A DNA stretch of 64,000 nucleotides, taken from NCBI RefSeq assembly GCF_036059255.1, contig NZ_CP107947.1, forward strand, positions 7,502,001 through 7,566,000, in the 5' to 3' direction. Numbering within the stretch: position 1 is the stretch's first letter; the number at the start of each line of letters is the position of its first letter. Positions 18,973 to 25,984 of this stretch are shown here, in pieces. This DNA is from Micromonospora sp. NBC_00389 (lineage in GTDB: Bacteria > Actinomycetota > Actinomycetes > Mycobacteriales > Micromonosporaceae). Under the pieces are notes generated by a model. It made no database searches, was not told where the DNA came from, and saw nothing but the letters and a program-made list of their open reading frames with translations. The position numbers were made by a program, and so were the translations under genes.

Positions 18973-19031
18973 TCGATCATGAAGTTATTGCCAGCCACCT
19001 CGGCGTGTCGTGGCAACAACTTCATGATCGA
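18973..19031. repeat. Long inverted repeat between convergent genes
   Basis: 21-bp arms at 18973-18993 and 19011-19031 (TCGATCATGAAGTTATTGCC and its complement, one mismatch) with a 17-nt spacer. It is less GC-rich than its surroundings and lies between two convergent stop codons. The same design, built around TGATCATG, recurs at 35495-35555. Confidence 0.8.
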
Positions 19032-19064
19032 GGGGAGTCAGCGCCCGGGGGCGGGGTGGGGGGA

Positions 19065-20282
19065 TTAGCAGCCTATTACCCAGTGGTTGGGGGCGGTCTG
19101 CTTGAGGGCGCTGGTGTAGAAGGTGTTGTAGAGGCCCATTCGCTGGTTGGAGCCGTTCGCGTAGGCGTAGCCGCCGGAGTGGTACGCGCGGCCGGCGGCC
19201 ACGTGCGCGTAGTTGCTGGCGGTCACGCAGGTCGGGGGCGTGGTGGGGGTCGGCGTGGGGGTTGGGGTGGCCGTCGGGGTGGGGGTGGGGGTCGGGGTGG
19301 TTCCGCCGCCGTTCAGGCCGAAGAAGAGCGCGTCGCGGTACGTCGAGCAGATGGTGTCCAGGAAGTACGCGGCGGCGGTGCCGCACTGATCGGCGCCGGA
19401 GCCCGGGTCGACCGGGGTGCCGTGACCCATTCCGGAAACCCGATAGAGCCGCACGTCGTCGTTGCCGTACACCTCCAGGCTGGTGCCGGCGGGCAGCGAT
19501 GACGTGCTGCTCGGGGTCTGCGAGACGCCCCGCACGTTGGTCCACTGGTCGCGCGACTCGGTGCCGTTGAGCGGGGCGACCGTCGTGTCCGAGGTGCCGT
19601 GCCAGACGGCCACCCTCGGCCGCTGGCCGGTGTAGCCGGAGTACGCGCCGCGGACCAGGTCGCCCCAGGCCGCCGGGCTCTTGTCCGCGCCCGGGTTCAT
19701 GCAGCTGAACGCGTTGACCATGCTGCTGGCGCAGCGGTACGGAATGCCCGCGATGATCGATCCGGCGGCGAAGACGTCCGGATACGTGGCGAGCATGACC
19801 GAGCTCATCGCCGCACCCGCGGACAGGCCGCTGACGAAGACCCGGGCACCGTCCACCCCGAAGTTCGCCTTCGCGTGGTCGACCATCTGCTTGATCGACA
19901 GCGCCTCACCCTGACCCCGGGCGGTGTCCCCCGGCTCGAACCAGTTGAAGCAGCTGTTGGCGTTGTTGCCGGACTTCTGCTCCGCCACGATCAGCGCGAA
20001 CCCCCACTGGTCGGCGTACTTGCGCCAGCCGGAGTTGGTGAAGTAGCCGGACGCGTTCTGGGTGCAGCCGTGCAACAGCACCACGGCGGGCGGGTTGGCC
20101 GGCAGGTTGTCCGGCCGGTACGCGTACATGGCCAGGTTGCCGGGGTTGGAACCGAAGCTGGCAACCGCGGTGAGGGTGGCAGCCTGGGCAGGCGCGGCGA
20201 GGGCGACGACGCCGGCGGCGGCGAGGACGAGCCCGGCGACCACACCGGTCAGCCGGGTGAGGAGGGATGAGGAGCGGCGCAC
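19065..20282 (-). CDS. Secreted PHB depolymerase-family esterase
   Basis: 405 residues. Signal peptide: basic MRRSSSLLTR, hydrophobic core, cleavage near residue 35 after APAQA. Alpha/beta-hydrolase domain with oxyanion region HGC (71-73), nucleophile S154 in GLSAG and a histidine in GMGHGTP. This group (esterase PHB / feruloyl-esterase-like) attacks polyhydroxybutyrate or plant-cell-wall esters; substrate unproven. A Pro/Thr linker (PTPTPTPTATPTP) leads to a C-terminal module of about 50 residues, bounded by cysteines, which may bind substrate. GTG at 20282 follows GGGAGG at 5 nt. A CRP-like site lies 21 bp upstream. Confidence 0.87.
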   Translation of the reverse strand: MRRSSSLLTRLTGVVAGLVLAAAGVVALAAPAQAATLTAVASFGSNPGNLAMYAYRPDNLPANPPAVVLLHGCTQNASGYFTNSGWRKYADQWGFALIVAEQKSGNNANSCFNWFEPGDTARGQGEALSIKQMVDHAKANFGVDGARVFVSGLSAGAAMSSVMLATYPDVFAAGSIIAGIPYRCASSMVNAFSCMNPGADKSPAAWGDLVRGAYSGYTGQRPRVAVWHGTSDTTVAPLNGTESRDQWTNVRGVSQTPSSTSSLPAGTSLEVYGNDDVRLYRVSGMGHGTPVDPGSGADQCGTAAAYFLDTICSTYRDALFFGLNGGGTTPTPTPTPTATPTPTPTPTTPPTCVTASNYAHVAAGRAYHSGGYAYANGSNQRMGLYNTFYTSALKQTAPNHWVIGC

Positions 20283-20302
20283 GGCGGCCTCCCGGGGCGA
20301 AA

Positions 20303-20318
20303 TGTGAACTGGGTCACG
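20303..20318. promoter_or_regulatory. CRP-like site upstream of the esterase
   Basis: TGTGA-ACTGGG-TCACG matches 9 of 10 consensus bases of TGTGA-N6-TCACA, the site of actinobacterial Crp proteins. It suggests carbon-status control of the secreted esterase. Confidence 0.5.
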
Positions 20319-20476
20319 GTCGAATTGCCGAGACGTTACGTCGATGTGTCGCCGCTATGACATGGGGCACACTCACACATTCACCGACGTCAAGATGTGC
20401 TCCCGGTTCGGCCGTCCCGCGACGCGATGTGTGCCCGAAGGTTCCGTGTCTGACCGGCCGGTCCAGGTCCGGTTGG

Positions 20477-20482
20477 TAACGT
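20477..20482 (+). promoter_or_regulatory. -10 element of the 20490 gene (leaderless)
   Basis: TAACGT ends 7 nt before the GTG start; no ribosome site is present. Confidence 0.5.
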
Positions 20483-20489
20483 CCGCTGC

Positions 20490-22316
20490 GTGCCGTCCTC
20501 CCCGTCGCTGGCCACCGGGCCCGCACCCGCGTCACCGCCGCACACCGTGCGGGACCGCCGGGCCGACCTGATCGTCGTGCTGGTGGCGCTCGCGCTCGCC
20601 GTCTGGGTGACCAGTGGGCTGTGGCGGGACCCGAACCTGCGCACCATCACCGTCAACTCCAGCGACCAGGCACTCTTCGAGTGGCTGTTGGCCTTCGGCG
20701 GGCACGCGGTCACCCACGGGGACAACCCGCTCTTCACGTACCTGATCAACGTCCCGGACGGGGTCAACCTCGCGGTCAACACCTCGATCACGGTGTACGC
20801 GGTGGTCTTCGCCCCGCTCACGTACCTGATCGGGCCGCCGGCGACGTTCCTGGTGATCCTCACCCTGAACCTGCTCGCCACCGCACTGGCCTGGTACTGG
20901 CTGCTCTCCCGGCACCTGGTCCGCAGCCGGCTGGCCGCCGGGATCGGCGGCCTGTTCATCGCCTACTCCCCCGGCATGGTCTCGCACGCCAACGCCCACC
21001 TGAACTGGACCGCGGGCTGGCTGGTGCCGCTGCTGATCTGGCGGCTGTTCGCGCTGCGCCGGCCCGGGCACTGGCTCCGGGACGGGGTGATCCTCGGCGT
21101 CCTGGTCGCGGTGGCCTTCTCGATCGCCGCCGAGGGCCTGTTCTTCACCGCGCTCGCGCTCGGAGTGTTCGTCGCCGTCTGGGCGGCACACCCGGCCCAC
21201 CGGGCCGAGGCGCGGGCCGTGCTGCCCACCTTCCTGCGCGGGCTCGGGGTGACCGCGGTGGTGGCCGCCGCGCTGCTGTCGTACCCGCTGTGTCTGCACT
21301 TCGCCGGACCGCAGCGGTTCCACGGCACCGGCTTCGACCCCGTGACCCACTCCGAGGACATCGCCGCGTTCGCAGCCTTCCCGCGCCGCTCGCTGGCCGG
21401 TGAGGCCGGGCTGGGCACCTCGCTGGCACCGAACCCGACCGAGGAGAACTCGTTCTTCGGCATTCCGCTGCTGGTGCTCACCGTGGTCTGCTTCGTCGCG
21501 CTCTGGCGGCGGGCCGACGCTGGCCGCCGGGCCACCCTCTGGGCTCTGGGCGCCACCGCGTTGATCTTCACGGTGCTCTCCTTCGGGCCGGTGGCGAAGA
21601 TCGACGGGCGGCGCACCGACCTGCCGATGCCGTTCGACCTGCTCGGGCAGTTGCCGGTGGTGAACGCCGCGCTGCCCGCCCGGCTGGCCCTGGTGGTCGC
21701 GCCGGTGATCGGGGTGCTGCTGGCGTACACCATCGACCAGTTGCGCGCCGCGCCGCCCCGGCACCGCTCCACGGAGTTGGCCTGGTCGCTCGGGTTCGCG
21801 GTGGCCCTGCTGCCGCTCCTGCCCACCCCGCTGCTGACCCACGAGCGGGAGCCCATCCCCCGGTTCATCACGGCCGGGACCTGGCGGGAGTACGTCTCCC
21901 CGGGCGGGGTGCTCACCCCGGTGCCGCTGACCGTGGACATCTACCCGGACGGTCAGCGCTGGCAGGCGTACGCGCTGTCGCACCGGCAGGGTGAGTTCGC
22001 CATCCCGGGCGGCTTCTTCCTCGGCCCCGGCGGCCCGGACGGACGCGGCCGGATCGGGCCGGTGCCGCGCACCCTGAGCGCGCTGATGGACCAGGCGGGC
22101 CGCACCGGAACGGTGCCGATCGTCACCGACGGCACCATCCGGGAGGTCCGCTCCGACCTGCGGCACTGGCGGATCGAGACGGTGGTGCTCGCCGACCGGG
22201 TGCACGGCGCGAAGTTCGACGTTGACGAGGAGGCGGTCCGGCGTACCGCCACCGCTCTGTTCGGTGAACCGCAACGGGTCGACGACGTCTGGGTCTGGCG
22301 CGTTCCGCCGGCCTGA
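20490..22316 (+). CDS. Polytopic membrane protein, GT-C glycosyltransferase-like
   Basis: 608 residues. A first helix (residues about 26-44) is followed by an acidic motif in NSSDQALFEW, then many helices, and from about residue 440 a soluble domain of about 170 residues. An acidic residue after helix 1 plus multiple helices and an extracytoplasmic tail is the plan of GT-C polyprenol-dependent glycosyltransferases, but no specific family is recognised. GTG at 20490 has no ribosome site; TAACGT 7 nt upstream implies leaderless translation. It precedes lipB by 61 bp; lipB has its own -10. Confidence 0.7.
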   Translation: MPSSPSLATGPAPASPPHTVRDRRADLIVVLVALALAVWVTSGLWRDPNLRTITVNSSDQALFEWLLAFGGHAVTHGDNPLFTYLINVPDGVNLAVNTSITVYAVVFAPLTYLIGPPATFLVILTLNLLATALAWYWLLSRHLVRSRLAAGIGGLFIAYSPGMVSHANAHLNWTAGWLVPLLIWRLFALRRPGHWLRDGVILGVLVAVAFSIAAEGLFFTALALGVFVAVWAAHPAHRAEARAVLPTFLRGLGVTAVVAAALLSYPLCLHFAGPQRFHGTGFDPVTHSEDIAAFAAFPRRSLAGEAGLGTSLAPNPTEENSFFGIPLLVLTVVCFVALWRRADAGRRATLWALGATALIFTVLSFGPVAKIDGRRTDLPMPFDLLGQLPVVNAALPARLALVVAPVIGVLLAYTIDQLRAAPPRHRSTELAWSLGFAVALLPLLPTPLLTHEREPIPRFITAGTWREYVSPGGVLTPVPLTVDIYPDGQRWQAYALSHRQGEFAIPGGFFLGPGGPDGRGRIGPVPRTLSALMDQAGRTGTVPIVTDGTIREVRSDLRHWRIETVVLADRVHGAKFDVDEEAVRRTATALFGEPQRVDDVWVWRVPPA

Positions 22317-22364
22317 CCGGCCGTGGTGAGGCGGCTCACCAGGGATCGGAGCCGGTGGCCGGAC

Positions 22365-22370
22365 TAGGCT
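22365..22370 (+). promoter_or_regulatory. -10 element of lipB (leaderless)
   Basis: TAGGCT ends 7 nt before the GTG at 22378. Confidence 0.55.
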
Positions 22371-22377
22371 CGGTGGC

Positions 22378-23019
22378 GTGACAACGACGACCTCCGGCCT
22401 GACGGCCGTCCGCGCCGGCCTGCTCGAGTACCAGGCCGCCTGGGACGAGCAGCGCCGCCTGCACGAGTCGGTGGTGGCCGGCGAACGCGGCGACACCGTG
22501 CTGCTGCTGGAGCACCCGAGCGTCTACACCGCGGGCAAGCGCACCGAGCCGTGGGACCGGCCGGCGGACGGCACCCCGGTCGTCGACGTGGACCGCGGCG
22601 GCAAGATCACCTGGCACGGGCCGGGGCAGCTCGTCGGCTACCCGATCCTCCGACTGCCCGACCCGGTGGACGTGGTCGCCTACGTGCGCCGCACCGAGAA
22701 ACTGCTGATCGACGTGTGCGCCGAGTTCGGGCTGGCCGCCGGCCAGGTCGAGGGCCGCAGCGGTGTCTGGGTGCCCGAGGACGACCGGGGGCCGGCCCGC
22801 AAGGTGGCCGCCATCGGCATCCGGGTCGCCCGGGGCGTCACACTGCACGGCTTCTCGATCAACTGCGACTGCGACCTGACGTCCTTCGACCGGATCGTGC
22901 CGTGCGGCATCCGGGACGCCGGCGTCACCTCGCTCACCGCCGAGTTGGGCCGCCCGATCACCGTCGCCGACGTGCTCCCGGTCGTCGAGCGCCGACTGTC
23001 CACCCTGATCGAGGTGTAG
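22378..23019 (+). CDS. lipB: Octanoyltransferase
   Basis: LipB, 213 residues, moves octanoate from acyl carrier protein to the lipoyl domains of 2-oxoacid dehydrogenase E2 subunits and the glycine cleavage H-protein. Signature [17 protein letters not shown] (residues 73-89) and the catalytic Lys/Cys dyad K142 ([10 protein letters not shown]) and C176 (FDRIVPCGI); these numbers equal those I recall for M. tuberculosis LipB. LipA, which inserts the sulfurs, lies 1.9 kb downstream but is separated from lipB by an oppositely oriented tRNA synthetase gene. Confidence 0.96.
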   Translation: MTTTTSGLTAVRAGLLEYQAAWDEQRRLHESVVAGERGDTVLLLEHPSVYTAGKRTEPWDRPADGTPVVDVDRGGKITWHGPGQLVGYPILRLPDPVDVVAYVRRTEKLLIDVCAEFGLAAGQVEGRSGVWVPEDDRGPARKVAAIGIRVARGVTLHGFSINCDCDLTSFDRIVPCGIRDAGVTSLTAELGRPITVADVLPVVERRLSTLIEV

Positions 23020-23070
23020 CACCCGGCCGGCGGTGCGGTGCCGTCGGCTCGATCCGCCCGAATGACGACC

Positions 23071-23112
23071 CAGGGGCCCCTGTTCCGCCGAAGGCGTTGA
23101 CAGGGGCCCCTG
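23071..23112. repeat. Two copies of a palindromic AGGGGCCCCT repeat
   Basis: CAGGGGCCCCTG, itself a 12-bp palindrome, occurs at 23071-23082 and 23101-23112, both followed by TT. It lies between the convergent lipB and aspS2 stops. Similar GGGGCCCC-centred intergenic repeats are frequent in Micromonospora (recalled). It may act as a terminator or mark an insertion junction. Confidence 0.7.
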
Positions 23113-23116
23113 TTTG

Positions 23117-24433
23117 TCACGGGGTCAGCCGGTGCAGGTCGCGCGGGAACGCGGTGACCTCCCGGACGTTGGCCGCGCCGACCAGGCGGGCCACGAAGCG
23201 CTCCAGGCCGATGGCGAAGCCGCCGTGCGGCGGCATGCCGTGCTGGAACGCGTCCAGATACCCGGCGTACGGCTCGACCGGCTCGCCCCGGGCCGCCAAC
23301 GCCGCCAGGTAGTCGGCGTGCCGGTGCAGCCGCTGCCCGCCGGTGACCAGCTCCAGGCCACGAAAGAGCAGGTCAAAGCCGTTGGAGTACGCCGGCCGGC
23401 CCGGGTCCGGATGGGTGTAGAACGGCCGCTTCGCCATCGGGTAGCCGGTGACGAAGAGAAACTCCGACCCGTGCTCGCGGCGGGCCCACTCCCCCAGCGC
23501 CCGCTCGTGGGCGGGCGCGAGGTCCGGCTCGTCGTCGGGTGCGCCGGCGATCTGCAACGCGTCGGTGAAGTGCACCGCCGGGATCTCCGCCGGCACGGCC
23601 GGCGCCTCGACGCCGAGCGTCTCCAACGCACCCGCGGCCCGCTCGCGCACCGCGCCCAGCATCCCGGCCAGGACGTCGCACAACACGCGCATCACGTCCC
23701 GGTGGTCGGCCACGAAGCCCAGCTCCGCGTCGAGCGAGGTGTACTGCGCGAGGTGCCGGACAGTGTCGTGCGGCTCGGCCCGGAACACCGGCCCCACCTC
23801 GTAGACCCGTTCGAAGACGCCGACCATCAGCTGCTTGTAGAACTGCGGCGACTGGGCCAGGTACGCGGGCCGGCCGAACCAGTCCAGCGCGAACACGTTC
23901 ACGCCGCTCTCGGTCGACGAGCTGACCACCTTCGGAGTGTGGATCTCCACGAAGTCCCGGGCGTCGAGCGCGGCCCGGAACCCGGCCACCGCGGCCGCCG
24001 AGACGCGCAGCGCGGCCGACCGGGTGGGGTGCCGCAGCGCGGTCGGCGCGTGGTCGAGCTGGGTGGGCAGGCTCGCGGTGAGCGCCGGCCGGTACAGGTC
24101 GAACGGTGGCGGCACGGCGGGCGGGCCGAGCGGGCGTACCGTCGGGTCGGTCAGCTCGACCCCGGCGGACGTCGTAGCCGCCCCGGCTGTGGGCGCGGCG
24201 TGACTGTCCCGCGCGACCACCGTGGCAATGACCTCGACGACCGTCTCCTCGGTGAGTTTCTCCAGGTCGGCGCGGACGGCCGGGTCGGTGATGACGACCT
24301 GGGCCAGGCCGGCGGCGTCCCGCACGATCAGGAAGGCCACCGACTTCAGCAGCCGGCGGCGGTGTACCCAGCCGGCGATCCGCACAGTCGTGCCGAGGTG
24401 GAGGTGCAGGTGGTGGGAAAGGACGCGTTGCAT
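23117..24433 (-). CDS. aspS2: Archaeal-type aspartyl-tRNA synthetase (probably nondiscriminating)
   Basis: 438 residues, class II synthetase of the archaeal/eukaryotic AspRS type: N-terminal OB-fold anticodon domain (VRIAGWVHRRRLLKSVAFLI), QSPQFYKQ, motif 2 in GPVFRAEPHDTVRHLAQY, and motif 3 GGFAIGLERFVAR at the end. It lacks the large insertion domain of bacterial AspRS. ATG at 24433 follows GAGGAG at 9-nt spacing; the longer frame to 24667 runs through the T-box leader. It is controlled by a T-box riboswitch reading aspartyl-tRNA (see that entry). The main bacterial aspS must lie elsewhere, so this is probably a second copy. Roles could be Asp-tRNA(Asn) formation for amidation, or resistance to an AspRS inhibitor; both are inference. 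Confidence 0.87.
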   Translation of the reverse strand: MQRVLSHHLHLHLGTTVRIAGWVHRRRLLKSVAFLIVRDAAGLAQVVITDPAVRADLEKLTEETVVEVIATVVARDSHAAPTAGAATTSAGVELTDPTVRPLGPPAVPPPFDLYRPALTASLPTQLDHAPTALRHPTRSAALRVSAAAVAGFRAALDARDFVEIHTPKVVSSSTESGVNVFALDWFGRPAYLAQSPQFYKQLMVGVFERVYEVGPVFRAEPHDTVRHLAQYTSLDAELGFVADHRDVMRVLCDVLAGMLGAVRERAAGALETLGVEAPAVPAEIPAVHFTDALQIAGAPDDEPDLAPAHERALGEWARREHGSEFLFVTGYPMAKRPFYTHPDPGRPAYSNGFDLLFRGLELVTGGQRLHRHADYLAALAARGEPVEPYAGYLDAFQHGMPPHGGFAIGLERFVARLVGAANVREVTAFPRDLHRLTP

Positions 24434-24750
24434 GGTGGGCTGCTCCTCGGTCAATCGCGACGCCTTCGCCACCTCCCGGGCGGCGAAGCGTCGCATCAGC
24501 CCCACGGAGGTGTGGGCGAGCGGGAACCTCGCGGTGCCACCACACCTTCGCCCCCGCCGGAGCGGGAGCCTCGTTCGTCGCCTGATGACCGGGGCCAGCC
24601 GGGCGGGCTCTACTGGGCACGGGGGCGACCCGCAACCGTTCTTCCCGCAGCTCGGGAGGGTCTTCACGCACCGGCGCCAGACCGCCTCTCAGCACCGGCG
24701 GCTCTCTGCACTGGCGGGTCGGGGCGCTACTCGGCTCCGTCGTCGCTGTT
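24434..24750 (-). ncRNA. T-box riboswitch leader of aspS2
   Basis: On the minus strand the leader shows Stem I: GCGCC (24727-24723) pairs with GGTGC (24672-24668); below it is an internal loop with AGTA (24731-24728) on one side and GAA-GAC (24665-24660) on the other, the loop-E arrangement that presents the specifier codon. Specifier GAC = Asp. Above are the GCCAG/CTGGC and GCCGCC/GGCGGT helices with GTGCTGAGAG. The T-box core TGGCACCGCG (24539-24530) lies in an arm closed by GGTGTGG/CCACACC. UGGC should pair with a tRNA ending GCCA; tRNA-Asp has G73, agreeing with the specifier. A second strong hairpin (24457-24494) and then GAGGAG and the ATG follow, with no U-tract, favouring translational control. 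Confidence 0.88.
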
Positions 24751-24757
24751 GGCGGTG

Positions 24758-24763
24758 ACCGTA
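24758..24763 (-). promoter_or_regulatory. Candidate -10 of the aspS2 T-box leader
   Basis: TACGGT on the minus strand would start transcription near 24751, just before Stem I. No strong -35 is evident. Confidence 0.35.
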
Positions 24764-24782
24764 GCACCCGACGTCCGTCGGT

Positions 24783-24820
24783 GTGACGCCCATTTTCGGC
24801 AGGGCGGTGTCCGGCGTCAC
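24783..24820. repeat. Inverted repeat between aspS2 leader and lipA
   Basis: GTGACGCC (24783-24790) and GGCGTCAC (24813-24820), 22-bp spacer, in the divergent promoter region; a possible operator. Confidence 0.4.
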
Positions 24821-24876
24821 AACATCTGCGGCGTGATGCCGGTCGCCTGACGCACATAGACGACGGCCGTCGGGCG

Positions 24877-24882
24877 TAGGCT
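24877..24882 (+). promoter_or_regulatory. -10 element of lipA (leaderless)
   Basis: TAGGCT ends 7 nt before the GTG at 24890, the same hexamer and spacing as for lipB. Confidence 0.55.
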
Positions 24883-24889
24883 CGTTTTC

Positions 24890-25885
24890 GTGACGATCGA
24901 GCACTCCGCGCCGACGACCGGCCAGGCAGCGCGCACCGCAACGGCCGCCCCCGAGGGGCGTCGCCTGCTGCGGATCGAGGCGCGCAACGCCGAGACGCCG
25001 ATCGAGCGCAAACCGCCATGGATCAAGGTCAAGGCCAAGATGGGGCCGGAGTACACCCAACTGCGCGGGCTCGTCTCGCGCGAAGGGCTGCACACCGTCT
25101 GCCAGGAGGCTGGCTGCCCCAACATCTACGAGTGCTGGGAAGACCGCGAAGCCACCTTCCTCATCGGTGGCGACCAGTGCACCCGGCGCTGTGACTTCTG
25201 CCAGATCGACACCGGAAAGCCGGCCGAGTTCGACGCCGACGAGCCCCGCCGGGTCGCCGAGTCGGTGGTCTCGATGGGGCTGCGCTACGCCACCATCACC
25301 GGCGTCGCCCGGGACGACCTGCCCGACGGCGGCGCCTGGCTGTACGCCGAGACCGTCCGGCAGATCCACGCCCTCCAGGCCGGCTGCGGCGTCGAGCTGC
25401 TGATCCCGGACTTCAACGCCGTCCCCGAGCAGCTGGCCGAGGTCTTCGGCTCCCGCCCGGAGGTGCTGGCGCACAACGTGGAGACCGTGCCGCGGATCTT
25501 CAAGCGGATCCGGCCGGCGTTCCGCTACGATCGCTCGCTGGACGTGATCCGGCAGGCCCGCGCCGACGGCCTGGTCACCAAGAGCAACCTGATCCTGGGC
25601 ATGGGCGAGGAGCGGGCCGAGGTCTCCCAGGCGCTCCGCGACCTGCACGAGGCCGGCTGCGAGCTGATCACCATCACCCAGTACCTGCGGCCCTCCCCCC
25701 GGCACCACCCGGTGACCCGCTGGGTCAAGCCGGAGGAGTTCGTGGAGCTGCGCGAGGAGGCCGAGGAGATCGGCTTCGCCGGGGTGATGAGCGGGCCGCT
25801 GGTGCGCTCGTCGTACCGGGCCGGCCGGCTCTACCGGCAGGCGCTCGACGCCCGCGCCGCCACCCCGGTCGCCACCGCCGGCTGA
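24890..25885 (+). CDS. lipA: Lipoyl synthase
   Basis: LipA, 331 residues, a radical-SAM enzyme that inserts two sulfurs into octanoyl-protein to make lipoyl cofactor. Auxiliary cluster cysteines C71, C76, C82 ([12 protein letters not shown]) and radical-SAM cluster C97, C101, C104 (CTRRCDFC) are present, with the terminal [10 protein letters not shown] supplying the conserved serine that ligates the auxiliary cluster. GTG at 24890 with a 7-nt-spaced TAGGCT suggests leaderless expression independent of lipB. Confidence 0.96.
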   Translation: MTIEHSAPTTGQAARTATAAPEGRRLLRIEARNAETPIERKPPWIKVKAKMGPEYTQLRGLVSREGLHTVCQEAGCPNIYECWEDREATFLIGGDQCTRRCDFCQIDTGKPAEFDADEPRRVAESVVSMGLRYATITGVARDDLPDGGAWLYAETVRQIHALQAGCGVELLIPDFNAVPEQLAEVFGSRPEVLAHNVETVPRIFKRIRPAFRYDRSLDVIRQARADGLVTKSNLILGMGEERAEVSQALRDLHEAGCELITITQYLRPSPRHHPVTRWVKPEEFVELREEAEEIGFAGVMSGPLVRSSYRAGRLYRQALDARAATPVATAG

Positions 25886-25924
25886 GCCGCACCACCGGCA
25901 CTCCGACTTCCACCGCCCGGCTGA

Positions 25925-25950
25925 GCCGCGCCCGACCCGCCGGGCGCGGC
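25925..25950 (+). terminator. Hairpin after lipA
   Basis: 10-bp stem GCCGCGCCCG / CGGGCGCGGC with a 6-nt loop, no T-tract. Confidence 0.5.
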
Positions 25951-25972
25951 ACGCCGCGCGAGCGGTCGGTGC

Positions 25973-25978
25973 CATGAT
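25973..25978 (+). promoter_or_regulatory. -10-like element of the 25985 gene
   Basis: CATGAT ends 6 nt before the ATG; it deviates from TANNNT at the first base, so support is weaker than for its neighbours. Confidence 0.35.
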
Positions 25979-25984
25979 CGTGCG

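Noticed and set aside
24457..24494. Hairpin in the aspS2 leader as an intrinsic terminator
   Set aside because: A strong stem, but no T-tract follows before the ribosome site; more consistent with translational control.
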